The notes: generated by a model from the letters alone, not told the origin. Shown: positions 24,724 through 34,819, counted from the stretch's first letter. The stretch is DNA of 64,000 nucleotides from Microcystis aeruginosa FD4 (GCF_009792235.1 NZ_CP046973.1:1178001-1242000); one strand, 5' to 3'. A program made the numbers and translations.

Positions 24724-25815
24724 TTACTCAACCAACTTCTTCAGCAGGGCATCCACTTCCTCCAGGCCGGATTGATTATTTTTTAGGACATAAACTGCTC
24801 GCGCCTGCTTAAAAGCTTCCGCTGCCTCTCTTTTTCGTCCCCGGCCCGCGTAGGCCCGACCGAGATTAAGATAGACATCGGCGTTATTGGGGGCGATTTC
24901 GGCCAAATCTTGATAGGCGATAATTGCTGCAAGATAATCTTTTCTGGCCAGATGGATGCGACCAATTCCCGCTTGTGCTTCCAAAGATTGGGGTTGCAGG
25001 AAAACAGCCCGACGATAAAAGGGGAGAGCCTCGTCAAAACGCTCTTGTTTTTCGAGTAAAATCGCTATTTTTAGCTGAATTAAAAAATTTCCTGCACTTT
25101 GTCGCTCTATTTCTTTTAAAATTTGGGTTCCGCCATTTAAATCGCCCTGTTTAAGCAAAAGGCTGGCTAGTTGCAATCTTAATTCAGTATTGTTAGGGAA
25201 TCTTTGCAGGGATTTTTGGAGAAAATCGAGGGCTTCGCTGCTTTTATTCTGTTCAATCAAGGCTTTACCCATGATTTCGTGGGCTTGCTGATTATTGGGG
25301 TCGAGAGCTAAAACCCATTGGTAAACTTCGCCCGCTTTTGCATAGTTTTTTTGCCGTAATAATACCACCCCTAAACCGAGGTAGTGTTGGACGTTTTTCG
25401 GTTCTATTTGGATAGCGTAGTAGTAAGCGGTGGCTGCATTGTCATAATCACCGATATTAGCCAAACTATAACCGAGAGCATGGAAAAAGTCGGGATTACT
25501 CGGATCGAGACTTAAGGCTTTTTGGTATGCTTGGGCGGCGGCGTTATAATCCCCTTGCCGCGTTTGTAAAAAGCCAATTCCAGAGAAAATTCGGGCATTA
25601 TTGCCATCAAGGGCGGCAGCCCGCTCGTAAACGGCTATAGCTTCCCCATAATTGCCATTTTTGACCAATTGCCGCGCTTGACGCAGTAGTTCGTTAACCT
25701 GTGAATCCTTGCTCACGATTGCCCCCGCCGGATTATCAGCGATCGCAATTGAGGCGGAGAAACACCCCCCCGCAAGGAGACCGACGAGCAAGATTAAACG
25801 GGTAAATTGTTTCAT
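24724..25815 (-). CDS. TPR-repeat protein, exported
   Basis: A 363-residue protein with an N-terminal signal sequence (FTRLILLVGLLAGGCFSASI) and then about nine tetratricopeptide repeats (for example YGEAIAVYERAAALDGNN, YNAAAQAYQKALSLDPSN, YDNAATAYYYAIQIEPKN). TPR arrays form scaffolds for protein-protein contacts. Cleavage after SIAIA is plausible; a lipoprotein site at Cys18 is possible but the preceding residues fit poorly. Likely periplasmic. It shares direction with the NblB-like gene upstream on this strand. No partner is identifiable. Confidence 0.85.
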   Translation of the reverse strand: MKQFTRLILLVGLLAGGCFSASIAIADNPAGAIVSKDSQVNELLRQARQLVKNGNYGEAIAVYERAAALDGNNARIFSGIGFLQTRQGDYNAAAQAYQKALSLDPSNPDFFHALGYSLANIGDYDNAATAYYYAIQIEPKNVQHYLGLGVVLLRQKNYAKAGEVYQWVLALDPNNQQAHEIMGKALIEQNKSSEALDFLQKSLQRFPNNTELRLQLASLLLKQGDLNGGTQILKEIERQSAGNFLIQLKIAILLEKQERFDEALPFYRRAVFLQPQSLEAQAGIGRIHLARKDYLAAIIAYQDLAEIAPNNADVYLNLGRAYAGRGRKREAAEAFKQARAVYVLKNNQSGLEEVDALLKKLVE

Positions 25816-25881
25816 CTTTAGTTAACGATTCTTAATTAAAATTTATTGTAAATGGTATTGACAAAAATCAACTATTGTGCA

Positions 25882-26547
25882 TTACCCTTGCACGAGATTA
25901 TTGCGGGCCTCTTGGGCGACTTGGGCGCTTTTGTCGTTGGTTAACTGGGTCAAAACAGCGATCGCATCTTGCCCCCCTAAGCGGCCTAGAGCTTGAGCAA
26001 GACGATAGCGCAGTTGCCAGTCATCATCATTAGCCAAGGGAACGAGTAAAGAGACGGCGCGAGGGTCGCCTAGTTCCCCGAAAGCACTAACGGCGGCCGT
26101 TTTTACCAATTCATTATCGGAGTTAAGGGCGATTTCGAGCAGTTCAAAGCCCCGGGGTTCCCCCAATTCGCCCAAAGCGGCCACAATGCTAAATTGAATT
26201 AACCAGTCGCAGGATTGTTGATAGACAGCCACCAGATCATCGTAGGCTGCCGTTAATTTTAACCCCCCGATCGCATCGGCCGCGGCTGCTTTCACGTCTG
26301 CTTCGGGATCATTTAACAAACGATCGCGTAGAATAGTTAAGGCCAGATCAAGATTCTGACGACCGAGGATATCTAGCTGACTTACCGCCGAATAACGCAC
26401 CCTAGCGTTACTATCGTTAATTAAAGGCTGTAACATCTCGAAGGCGATTTCTGGGGCTAAATAACGCAGTTGATTAACTCCCGATAAGCGATCGCCATAA
26501 TCATTGGAATCAAGCAGCCGTTGCACGGATTCGGGGGAATAATTCAT
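25882..26547 (-). CDS. nblB: HEAT-repeat protein, NblB-like
   Basis: A 221-residue protein made of about six HEAT/PBS-lyase-like repeats, e.g. ARVRYSAVSQLDILGR, ADVKAAAADAIGGLKL and WQLRYRLAQALGRLGG. Length and the opening MNYSPESVQRLLDSNDYGDR resemble cyanobacterial NblB, which is related to phycobilin lyases and is implicated in phycobilisome breakdown and pigment turnover under stress. The repeat family is certain; the NblB assignment over other HEAT proteins is an inference. It is divergent from the TPR lipoprotein at 26592 with only 44 bp between starts. Confidence 0.65.
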   Translation of the reverse strand: MNYSPESVQRLLDSNDYGDRLSGVNQLRYLAPEIAFEMLQPLINDSNARVRYSAVSQLDILGRQNLDLALTILRDRLLNDPEADVKAAAADAIGGLKLTAAYDDLVAVYQQSCDWLIQFSIVAALGELGEPRGFELLEIALNSDNELVKTAAVSAFGELGDPRAVSLLVPLANDDDWQLRYRLAQALGRLGGQDAIAVLTQLTNDKSAQVAQEARNNLVQG

Positions 26548-26591
26548 AATTTGATGACACCCTTAACAATTGGACTGGTATTAATTGTCCC

Positions 26592-27347
26592 ATGAATAGT
26601 TATCGACTCCTGACTATCTTGATCATGTTTAGTTCCCCGGTTTTTTGGGGCTGTAGTCCTCCCGCTCCCCTTAAAAAAGAACCTACGGCCGAGATGCTTG
26701 TTTCTCCTTCTCCCAGTCCGATTATTTCCCCATCGGACATTAAAGCTGCTAATCGTTATCGTCAATTGGGATTACAGTATCGTCAACAGGGAGATTTTGT
26801 CAAAAGTATTGAAGCTTTAAAAAAATCGGTACAGTTAAACCCCAATCATCTAGACGGGAGAGTAATTTTAGGCTGGACACAACACCTAGCTAAACAACCT
26901 TTAGCGGCACAAATAACCCTCGAAGAAACGATTAAAATTGCTCCCGATCATGTGGCTACTTATAATGCTTTGGGTATTGTTTATCTTGTCGGTGGTCATC
27001 TTGAAAAGGCCGTAGTTACGCATACTAAAGCCGCTAATTTAAAACCCGATAATGAAATTGCCTACTATAATTTGTCCCTCGCCTATCATCGCTTAAAAGA
27101 TTTTAATTCAGCTATTACTAACGCTGAAAAAGCAATTAAATTAGAGCCAAATAATCCCCATCCTCTTGTGGCTTTGGCAATGATTTATTTAGACAAAGGT
27201 GATAGTAAAAAAGCGCAGAATACCTATAGAAAGGCTAGGGATTTAGACGGTCGTTATCGAAAAAAATGGTTTCTAGCACACCTGATGGAAGCTGGTTTTA
27301 GTCAAGAGCAAATTAAATTAGTAGAAAAGTTACTATCCTCGATTTAA
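26592..27347 (+). CDS. TPR-repeat lipoprotein
   Basis: A 251-residue protein. The N-terminus MNSYRLLTILIMFSSPVFWG followed by Cys has a lipobox-like end, so it should be lipid-anchored. A Pro/Ser linker (residues 25-50) leads into about five tetratricopeptide repeats (FVKSIEALKKSVQLNPNH, LEKAVVTHTKAANLKPDN, FNSAITNAEKAIKLEPNN). Presumed scaffold at the cell envelope. No enzymatic motif. Partner unknown. Confidence 0.82.
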   Translation: MNSYRLLTILIMFSSPVFWGCSPPAPLKKEPTAEMLVSPSPSPIISPSDIKAANRYRQLGLQYRQQGDFVKSIEALKKSVQLNPNHLDGRVILGWTQHLAKQPLAAQITLEETIKIAPDHVATYNALGIVYLVGGHLEKAVVTHTKAANLKPDNEIAYYNLSLAYHRLKDFNSAITNAEKAIKLEPNNPHPLVALAMIYLDKGDSKKAQNTYRKARDLDGRYRKKWFLAHLMEAGFSQEQIKLVEKLLSSI

Positions 27348-27363
27348 AAATTATTATTTCCCC

Positions 27364-28317
27364 TTAAGATGCCTGTCGATGTCCCAGTTTTAGGAAAATA
27401 GTTTCTAAATCTTCGCAGCAAGTATAAAACTCGCTTAAGTTCAGACCAGAAACGACTAAAAATTTCAATAATTCGGCACTATCTTCTAGGGTTCCCGTAA
27501 ATTTAACCCGGAGAGTATTAGTATTAATAATTCTTTGCCAACTTTCCACAAAAACACATTGTTCAAGAGCGGTTTCTAAGGCTTCTAAATTGCCTAGAGT
27601 CGTAATCTGCAAGTATTGACCAGCTAGACGTTGATTTAATTCCTCTAAAGAGGTACTTTCCACTAGATAACCTAATTCCATGATGCCCACAGAACTACAA
27701 AGTTCCGCTAAATCACTAAGGACATGAGAGGAAATTAAAATAGTCATACCTGCCGATTGTAAGACTTTAATAATCTCACGAAATTGTAGGCGAGCGATCG
27801 GGTCTAATCCAGAAACCGGTTCATCGAGAAGTAAAATTAAAGGTTCATGGATAATCGTTCGGGCTAAACTTAAACGTTGTTTCATGCCCCGGGACAAAGT
27901 AGCGATCAAATTATGGCTTTTATTGGTTAATTGTACCAGTTCTAGAACCTCATAAATGCGGCGATGACGTTGGGAGCGAGGGATATGATAAAGACGGGCA
28001 AAATAATCCAGATAATTCCAGACATTTAGGTCATCATAGAGGGGAAAATTATCGGGTAGATAACCTAAATTTCTTTTGAGACGGGGATTACTATCATTTC
28101 TTAAAAGACGTTCTCCGTGCAGATATATTTCTCCCGTTGTCGGTTCTTCCGCTGCCGCTAACATCCTAATTAAAGTGGTTTTTCCCGCTCCATTTGGACC
28201 GATTAACCCGTAAACTTCCCCCGCTTCAATCTGTAAATCCACTTGATTAACGGCCCCATGGCGGTCAAATTGTTTGGTTAAACCAACGGTAGCAATGGCT
28301 AATTCGGGTGTGTTCAT
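27364..28317 (-). CDS. ABC transporter ATP-binding protein (ABC-2 type)
   Basis: A 317-residue ATPase. Walker A is GPNGAGKTT (about 39-47), Q-loop region LGYLPDNFPLYDDLNVW, signature LSRGMKQRLSLA, Walker B LILLLDEPVSGLD, and switch His in ISSHVLSDLAELC. This is the CcmA/NatA-like group that works with an ABC-2 permease; about 90 residues after the core form the usual C-terminal extension. No permease gene is adjacent in this window, so its partner lies elsewhere. Substrate unknown. Confidence 0.88.
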   Translation of the reverse strand: MNTPELAIATVGLTKQFDRHGAVNQVDLQIEAGEVYGLIGPNGAGKTTLIRMLAAAEEPTTGEIYLHGERLLRNDSNPRLKRNLGYLPDNFPLYDDLNVWNYLDYFARLYHIPRSQRHRRIYEVLELVQLTNKSHNLIATLSRGMKQRLSLARTIIHEPLILLLDEPVSGLDPIARLQFREIIKVLQSAGMTILISSHVLSDLAELCSSVGIMELGYLVESTSLEELNQRLAGQYLQITTLGNLEALETALEQCVFVESWQRIINTNTLRVKFTGTLEDSAELLKFLVVSGLNLSEFYTCCEDLETIFLKLGHRQAS

Positions 28318-28562
28318 AAAGTTTTTTAGTTAGGTTCTCACGGTGACTCGCTAACCAGGAATACAGGGTTTATCTCCCATGACTTCTGCCGGTTGTTGTT
28401 AAATTTTTTGAGCCTTCATATCTTCTCAGTATATTCTTACCTAATAATTTTCGGTGAAAACACCTAAAAATAAATCTTTTCTGCCGGGGGTGATAGTTTT
28501 GCCAGTCATTTGGGTATCTTAGGGGTGTAGACTAATAACATGGTAGTATTTTCCCTGAGATC

Positions 28563-29852
28563 ATGACGGATACAATCATCGAGGTGGAAAATTTAGGTAA
28601 GCGATATGTTCTCGACCATCAACAGGAACGAGAAAAGTACACTGCTTTGCGCGATGTGATTGCCCAGGGGGTAAAATCGGCGTTAAAGGGTTTCGGTGGC
28701 AAAAAAACCGAGACTAAGGAGGAATTTTGGGCGCTGAAGGATGTCTCTTTTGAAGTCAAGCGCGGCGAAGTGGTGGGAATTATTGGCCGCAATGGTGCGG
28801 GAAAATCGACTCTTTTAAAGATTCTCAGCCGGATTACGGAACCGACCACGGGACGAGTCCGCTTAAAGGGACGGGTAGCGAGTTTGTTGGAGGTGGGGAC
28901 GGGTTTTCATCCGGAGTTAACCGGTCGAGAAAATATCTATCTCAATGGTGCAGTTTTGGGGATGATGCGGCAAGAAATCGATCGCAAGTTCGATGAGATA
29001 GTGGCGTTTGCCGAGGTGGAAAAGTTCCTCGATACTCCCGTTAAGCGCTATTCTTCGGGGATGTATGTCCGTTTGGCTTTTGCGGTGGCGGCACACCTAG
29101 AACCGGAGATTTTAGTAGTAGATGAAGTCTTAGCGGTGGGGGATGCGGCTTTTCAAAAAAAGTGTTTAGGAAAGATGGGTGATGTGGCAAGTAAGGAGGG
29201 GAGAACGGTTTTATTTGTGAGTCATAATATGGAAGCTGTGACCCGTCTGTGCAATCAAGCCTTTTTATTGCAATATGGTCGTCTTAAGTTATTCGATAAA
29301 GTAGATACTGTTGTTAACAATTACTTGCAAATAAAAATGGGGTTAAGCTCAGAAAAACAATGGACAGAAGACAATGCTCCTCGAAATGAAATAGTGACAT
29401 TACTCAATGTTAAAGCACAAGATAACAAAGGAATAATAAAAGATTCTTTTAATCTATCTGAGCCTATATATATTTCTATAACTTACAGAGTAGAAAAGCC
29501 CAATTATGTCTTGTCTGCTGGCATAAACTTCTTTAATGACAGAGATATTAATATTTTTGATTTACATGATGTGGATCAAGAGTGGAGAAGAAAAGAAAAA
29601 GATATAGGGACTTACCGCTCTATAGTCAAGATTCCAGCTAATTTTTTAACTGAAGGATTAATTATTATTTGGATTGCTATTCTTACGCCAGAACCTTTTC
29701 ATGTTCACCTACACGAAAAAGATGTTATTGTTATTAACGTGAGCGATGATTTTGCAGAAAATTCAGCGAGAGGTGATTATATTGGACACTTTCCTGGATT
29801 AATCAGACCCTTGATGCAGTGGGAAACAAAAATAATATATCAGTTGCCCTAA
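28563..29852 (+). CDS. Polysaccharide export ABC ATPase with C-terminal Wzt-like domain
   Basis: A 429-residue ATPase of the O-antigen/teichoic-acid export group. Walker A GRNGAGKST (about 76-84), signature YSSGMYVRLAFA, Walker B ILVVDEVLAVGD, switch SHNMEAV. The last about 160 residues (after about 265) form a beta-sandwich domain like Wzt-C, which in known systems recognises the modified end of the glycan. The permease (Wzm-type) that normally precedes it is absent here; the previous gene on this strand is a TPR protein. The genes that follow encode a methyltransferase and glycosyltransferases, in keeping with glycan export with terminal methylation. Composition becomes AT-rich after the ATPase core, suggesting a transferred cassette. 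Confidence 0.88.
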   Translation: MTDTIIEVENLGKRYVLDHQQEREKYTALRDVIAQGVKSALKGFGGKKTETKEEFWALKDVSFEVKRGEVVGIIGRNGAGKSTLLKILSRITEPTTGRVRLKGRVASLLEVGTGFHPELTGRENIYLNGAVLGMMRQEIDRKFDEIVAFAEVEKFLDTPVKRYSSGMYVRLAFAVAAHLEPEILVVDEVLAVGDAAFQKKCLGKMGDVASKEGRTVLFVSHNMEAVTRLCNQAFLLQYGRLKLFDKVDTVVNNYLQIKMGLSSEKQWTEDNAPRNEIVTLLNVKAQDNKGIIKDSFNLSEPIYISITYRVEKPNYVLSAGINFFNDRDINIFDLHDVDQEWRRKEKDIGTYRSIVKIPANFLTEGLIIIWIAILTPEPFHVHLHEKDVIVINVSDDFAENSARGDYIGHFPGLIRPLMQWETKIIYQLP

Positions 29853-29908
29853 TATGATAATATTGTAACTTGCTAATCACGTTAAATACTATTTAATAGG
29901 AGAATATC

Positions 29909-30775
29909 ATGAAATTCACTGGAGAACGTTTTATTCCCTCAGAGAAAGGGGTTATTAGATATGAACACTTGCATAGATATATGGCAATTATTGATTATGT
30001 TAAAGACAAATCAGTAATAGATATTGCTTGTGGAGAGGGATATGGTTCGTCAATTATGTCCGCATTTGCAAAAAATGTTAGTGGAATAGATATATCTCCA
30101 GAATGTATTGCTAATGCTCAGAGTAAATACCAAAGAGAAAATTTAACTTTTTTACAAGGATATTGCAATCAAATACCAGTTAATTCTAGATCAGTAGACG
30201 TAGTTGTTTCTTTTGAAACAATCGAACATCATGATCAACATGAAGAAATGTTAGCAGAAATAAAGCGTATCTTGAAACCTGAAGGAATATTAATTATGTC
30301 TTCGCCAAATCGAGTAACTTACTCTGATATACCCAACAATCATAATCCCTTCCATGTCAAAGAACTTTATTATGAAGAACTTAAGATTCTGTTAGATAAT
30401 AACTTTAAAAATGTCCAATTTTATGGACAAAAAATACTCATAAACTCTGCTATTATACCTTTGAATAGTTCATTAGATGCTCTAGAAAAAATCAGATTTT
30501 ATCCACAAAATAATCAATTTCATGATGAAAATAGTGAATTTAAAATGGAAAATCCGATATACTTTTTAGCTATATGCTCTGATGAGAATCTAAATAATCT
30601 GAACATAGTTTCATCTATTTATATAGATTCTCAAGCAGATATATACCAAGATTTACAGAAAACCTACAAAGAATTTAGTCAAGTATATGCCGATCTACAA
30701 GATATCAAAAATAGCAATTTTGGTAAAATGAGAGAACTATGGATGAAATTTAAATCTTTTCTGGCAACTTCTTGA
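29909..30775 (+). CDS. SAM-dependent methyltransferase of the glycan cluster
   Basis: A 288-residue class I methyltransferase. The SAM motif is VIDIACGEGYGSSIMS (about 35-50), followed by acidic VSGIDISPECIANA and motif IV-like VDVVVSFETIEHHDQHEEML. A helical C-terminal tail (ADIYQDLQKTYKEFSQVYADL) looks like a short coiled coil. Start ATG after AGGAG at 29899. In polysaccharide clusters such enzymes often cap glycan chains so the Wzt C-domain can recognise the end; that is the likely but unproven role here. Confidence 0.85.
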   Translation: MKFTGERFIPSEKGVIRYEHLHRYMAIIDYVKDKSVIDIACGEGYGSSIMSAFAKNVSGIDISPECIANAQSKYQRENLTFLQGYCNQIPVNSRSVDVVVSFETIEHHDQHEEMLAEIKRILKPEGILIMSSPNRVTYSDIPNNHNPFHVKELYYEELKILLDNNFKNVQFYGQKILINSAIIPLNSSLDALEKIRFYPQNNQFHDENSEFKMENPIYFLAICSDENLNNLNIVSSIYIDSQADIYQDLQKTYKEFSQVYADLQDIKNSNFGKMRELWMKFKSFLATS

Positions 30776-31091
30776 AATTATGCTATTTTTACCAAAAATA
30801 ATCATAACCCTTAAATATTTAATTCAAGACTGATAATCTTACAATTTAGGCGGTTTCATGTTGATTGGATAATTGTCATAGAGTCAAAATTGTTTATTTA
30901 AAACTTTTATAGATGTTTTTAATAAACCAAAATGTATCTTCACCTATCAAAAGCAAGTGAGTTAATCTACCATTAGAAATTATCTCTTTTCTTATATATA
31001 TTGTGAAATATAACTTTGTTTTTCACTATCTATTCTTTCCTAACTATTGAGAACTATAAAATTTGTATTTGATCTGCGAGAGTGTAGCTAT
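30776..31091. other. AT-rich spacer before a glycosyltransferase
   Basis: 316 bases, very AT-rich, with no supported gene or clear hairpin. A TTG in frame at 31047 would add 15 codons to the next gene but lacks a ribosome site. Probably holds a promoter for the glycosyltransferases. Confidence 0.4.
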
Positions 31092-32957
31092 ATGATAAGT
31101 ATTAAGAAAATAATCAAAGATTTACTATATCAGTCCAAACATAATATAAAATTTTTTGTTTTTTTTCTGTGGTCAAGATATACGATTACATCGCAGTTAA
31201 AGATAAAAAAATTATTTGACCTATTGAGACTGGGACTAATGATTAACTATGGCATTCAAATACTGGATAAACCCACCCAAAAAATCCCTCTTAGTTCAAG
31301 TATTAGTTATTATAAGTGGTTGAGAAAAAATTACGCTAAAAAATCAGACATAGAACAAATTAAAGCTCATCTCTCTGGTTTGACTTATCAACCTAAAATA
31401 AGTATTATATTACCAGTATTTAATCCTAATAAAAAATATCTTCAACAAGCTATAGAATCGGTAGTCGCTCAGATTTATTCAAATTGGGAACTTTGTATCG
31501 CTGATGATGCTTCTACACAATCAGAAACCAGAGAGATTATCGAAAATTATTGCCAAAAAGATCACAGAATTAAAAGTATTTTTCGAGAAAGTAATGGTAA
31601 TATTTCTGCTTGCTCGAACTCAGCCCTAAGCCTAGCCACAGGTGAATTTATCGCCCTCCTAGATCATGATGATATCCTCACTCTAGATGCGTTATATCAC
31701 ATCGTTGTTTCACTCAATGACAATCCTAGTGCCGATATGCTCTATTCCGATGAAGATAAGATTAATGAATATGGTCACTTAGAGCAACCTTTTTTTAAAC
31801 CTGATTGGTGTCCTGATTCATTTCTGTCTCGAATGTATACCTGTCATCTCGGAGTGTATCGTCGTGATTTAGTAGAAAAAATTGGTGGTTTTCGATTAGG
31901 TTATGAAGGTAGTCAGGATTACGATCTTGTCTTAAGATTATCGGAGCAAACTAACAAAATTATTCATATTCCCAAAGTCTTATATCATTGGCGTATTCAT
32001 AAACAATCAACATCCAAAAGCTTGGATGCTAAAAGTTATACTTCCTTGGCGACAAAAAGAGCGATCACAGATGCTTTACAAAGACGAGGTGAATGCGGTG
32101 AGGTGATTACAAATTCTCACGGCAATCAAATTATTCGTTATCAAATTACTGAATACAAAAAAGTTAGTATTATAGTGCCAACCAGAAATTTAGGAAAAAT
32201 CCTTAACACCTGCTTACAATCTATTTTCCAAAAAACAGAATACCCTAATTATGAAGTGTTAGTTATCGATAATGGTAGTACAGAAATAGAAACAAAGAAA
32301 GTAATTAATTACTGGCAAACTCAAGAAATAACTCGATTTAAATGTTTACCGCTAGATATTCCCTTTAATTTCTCAAAAATCAATAACTATGCTGTACAAC
32401 ATTGTGAGGGACAATATCTGTTATTTTTAAATAACGATACTGAAGTTATTACTCCTGACTGGATAAATGCAATGGTAGAACAGGCACAAAGACCGTCAAT
32501 TGGAGCAGTCGGAGCTTTACTTCTCTATCCTGATAATACGATTCAACACGCTGGTGTGTTAATGGGATTTGGAGGAGTTGCCGGCCATAGTCATCAGTAT
32601 TATCCTGTAAATTCTTTAGGCTATTTTGATCAGATTCATACTATCAATAATTATTCGGCCGTTACTGGGGCTTGTTTACTTTGTCGGCGAGAAGTTTTTG
32701 AAGAAATTGGTGGTTTTGAAGAAGAATTGAGCATTGCCTTTAATGATGTAGACCTATGTTTAAAAATGTTGGATAATGGCTATCAAAACATTTATTTACC
32801 TCACGTTAAACTTTATCATTACGAATCAAAAAGTCGCGGTTATGAAACCACAATTGAAAAACAAGAAAGATTTACTAAAGAAGTAAACTTTATGATTGAC
32901 AAGTGGGATAAATATATTCAACATGATCCTTGTTATAGTATTCACTTGCGACCATAA
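31092..32957 (+). CDS. Two-domain family 2 glycosyltransferase
   Basis: A protein of 621 residues with two GT-A (GT2) domains. The first begins at about residue 105 with PKISIILPVFNPNKKYL and has the nucleotide/metal motifs ELCIADDASTQSET and ALLDHDDILTLDAL. The second begins with KVSIIVPTRNLGKIL and has VLVIDNGSTEIETK, FLNNDTEVITPDW and the acceptor-side FNDVDLCLKMLDNGY. Such tandem GT2 proteins add successive sugars to surface polysaccharides, with O-antigen-like enzymes as the nearest known group. The ATG at 31092 is preferred. It is followed at 18 bp by another GT2 gene. Confidence 0.88.
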   Translation: MISIKKIIKDLLYQSKHNIKFFVFFLWSRYTITSQLKIKKLFDLLRLGLMINYGIQILDKPTQKIPLSSSISYYKWLRKNYAKKSDIEQIKAHLSGLTYQPKISIILPVFNPNKKYLQQAIESVVAQIYSNWELCIADDASTQSETREIIENYCQKDHRIKSIFRESNGNISACSNSALSLATGEFIALLDHDDILTLDALYHIVVSLNDNPSADMLYSDEDKINEYGHLEQPFFKPDWCPDSFLSRMYTCHLGVYRRDLVEKIGGFRLGYEGSQDYDLVLRLSEQTNKIIHIPKVLYHWRIHKQSTSKSLDAKSYTSLATKRAITDALQRRGECGEVITNSHGNQIIRYQITEYKKVSIIVPTRNLGKILNTCLQSIFQKTEYPNYEVLVIDNGSTEIETKKVINYWQTQEITRFKCLPLDIPFNFSKINNYAVQHCEGQYLLFLNNDTEVITPDWINAMVEQAQRPSIGAVGALLLYPDNTIQHAGVLMGFGGVAGHSHQYYPVNSLGYFDQIHTINNYSAVTGACLLCRREVFEEIGGFEEELSIAFNDVDLCLKMLDNGYQNIYLPHVKLYHYESKSRGYETTIEKQERFTKEVNFMIDKWDKYIQHDPCYSIHLRP

Positions 32958-32974
32958 TTTTAGAAGGAGTATTT

Positions 32975-33901
32975 GTGTATAAAGTTGCCAGTTATATTAC
33001 TTTTTATCAAGATTCTCTATCTCTACAAGCTTGTATCCAAGCTATTAAATCCCAAAGCTATCCGATTCAGCACTTGATTATAGTTGATAATTCTCCTGAG
33101 CCTCTATTACAGTATTATTCACAAGATGAATCGATTACTTTACTTTCTCATCCTGAAAATATCGGTATTTCTGGAGGTTTAAAAATTGCCATCGAATGGG
33201 CGATCGCTAATAATTATGACTTTCTTTGGACATTCGATCAAGATAGCCAACCCTCACCAGAACTATTAGAAAAATTACTGGAAACCTATCGAGCGATCAA
33301 ATCAAGAGAAAATATCGGTATTATAGCACCCTTAGCAGTGGATAAGATAACAGGACAAGAATGGCATGGCATTAACTTTAACGGTTATCAATTTCAGGAA
33401 GCTGATCATCATAAAATAGCCCAAGATTATTATTGCTGCGATGCGGTAATTACTTCTGGTTCATTAATTTCAATTCCTATTGCTAAACAAGTACCGCTGC
33501 CTGATGAAAAATTTTTTATTGACGCTGTTGATTGGGAATATTGCTGGAAATTTCGACAAGATAACTATAATGTTGTTGTCACTAAAAATGCCATCTTAGA
33601 TCATCGTTTCGGTAACTCACGACAAATTAAAATCTTTCCTATTTCAAAATTAATTACTATTTATAACTACTCTCCCCTAAGATACTATTATATTCATCGA
33701 AACTATACCTACCTAGAGACTCGTTTAGCACAAAAAAACAATAAACTAATATTTTCAGTGTTCAGACGTTTACAGTTTTTGCTAATTTTAATTATTAAAA
33801 TTGCACTTCTTGAACCTGACCAAAAACTATTAAAAATCTGGGCTTGTCTGAAAGGAACCTACGACGGATTTCGTGGCAAACTAGGAAAAACTTGGCAATA
33901 A
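32975..33901 (+). CDS. Family 2 glycosyltransferase (rhamnosyltransferase-like)
   Basis: A 308-residue GT2 enzyme. It begins with GTG, supported by the strong AGGAG at 32965-32969. Motifs: HLIIVDNSPEPL, NIGISGGLKIAIEWA, WTFDQDSQPSPELL (DxD-like), and IDAVDWEYCWKFRQ. The fold and order resemble rhamnosyltransferases of O-antigen clusters. A basic, hydrophobic C-terminus (FLLILIIKIALLEPD) may associate with the membrane. Its 3' end overlaps the next, opposite-strand GT2 gene by 21 bp. Confidence 0.85.
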   Translation: MYKVASYITFYQDSLSLQACIQAIKSQSYPIQHLIIVDNSPEPLLQYYSQDESITLLSHPENIGISGGLKIAIEWAIANNYDFLWTFDQDSQPSPELLEKLLETYRAIKSRENIGIIAPLAVDKITGQEWHGINFNGYQFQEADHHKIAQDYYCCDAVITSGSLISIPIAKQVPLPDEKFFIDAVDWEYCWKFRQDNYNVVVTKNAILDHRFGNSRQIKIFPISKLITIYNYSPLRYYYIHRNYTYLETRLAQKNNKLIFSVFRRLQFLLILIIKIALLEPDQKLLKIWACLKGTYDGFRGKLGKTWQ

Positions 33902-34819
33902 CTTCGATAAAATACCAAATAACCAGCGAAAAAATAACCACTTTAAAGGACAATCTAAACCTTGCAATTCTGGTGAATTAAATAACTCCATCACCCGACG
34001 AAACTCGGCTAAATTTTTCCTTCGCAACATCCGAAAAGCACCAGCGAGAATAAATTGATGAAAAAATTTTCCTTTACATCTGTCTAATTCCTGCGGATTT
34101 AACACATCTGTCACTCTCGAAAAAATCTCTAATAGTCTTCTAATTGTTGTTTGATTAAAAACTCCCATAGTTAAAGCTTGTGAATGTACCGTATAAGCAC
34201 AAGTGATAGTAGGTACACATAAAACCCCATAACGACTAAAGAGACGTATCCACATATCAATGTCTGTGGGTTCCCCCAAAGCAGCATTAAAAAATCCTGC
34301 TTCTTTAAACACCTGACGCTGAATCACCATCGCAGGAAATCTGACAAAAGACGAATTTGACAAAAGTTTAATTAAAGCTGCTTTCGGTGCTAAATAACCT
34401 TCATTTATTTGTCGTTTTAAGACCTTTTCTTGCTCATTTACCACCGCCGCCCCAAACAGCATCACTGCTCTATCACAATCACTGATCTTTGTCAATATAT
34501 TTTGCAAAGATTCAGGATACAAAAAATCATCATCATGGAGAACTAAAACGTATTTACCTTGAGCTAATTGAATAGAATAATTCCAGTTTTCTGCCATGCC
34601 TAAACTAGGTTTATTCGCTTGATATTGCCATTGTCCAGACCAATTTACTAAAAGTTCTTCGACTACTTTTTTGCATCGTTCATCGGTAGAATCATCAGAA
34701 ATAATAATCTCTATTTTCTCGATAATTTCCTGAGCAATAATTGAAGTTATCCCTCGTTTTAGCCAATCGGGACGATTATAAGCTGGAATACAAATACTTA
34801 GTTGAATCTCTGGTGTCAT
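33881..34819 (-). CDS. Family 2 glycosyltransferase
   Basis: A 312-residue GT2 enzyme converging with the preceding one. Motifs: LSICIPAYNRPDWLKRGI, EIIISDDSTDERCKK, LVLHDDDFLYPESL (DDD metal site), and ALGEPTDIDMWIRLFSRYG. Start ATG at 34819. The sugar donor is not predictable. It is a separate transcription unit on the minus strand, which implies the polysaccharide region has been rearranged. Confidence 0.87.
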   Translation of the reverse strand: MTPEIQLSICIPAYNRPDWLKRGITSIIAQEIIEKIEIIISDDSTDERCKKVVEELLVNWSGQWQYQANKPSLGMAENWNYSIQLAQGKYVLVLHDDDFLYPESLQNILTKISDCDRAVMLFGAAVVNEQEKVLKRQINEGYLAPKAALIKLLSNSSFVRFPAMVIQRQVFKEAGFFNAALGEPTDIDMWIRLFSRYGVLCVPTITCAYTVHSQALTMGVFNQTTIRRLLEIFSRVTDVLNPQELDRCKGKFFHQFILAGAFRMLRRKNLAEFRRVMELFNSPELQGLDCPLKWLFFRWLFGILSKLLPSFS

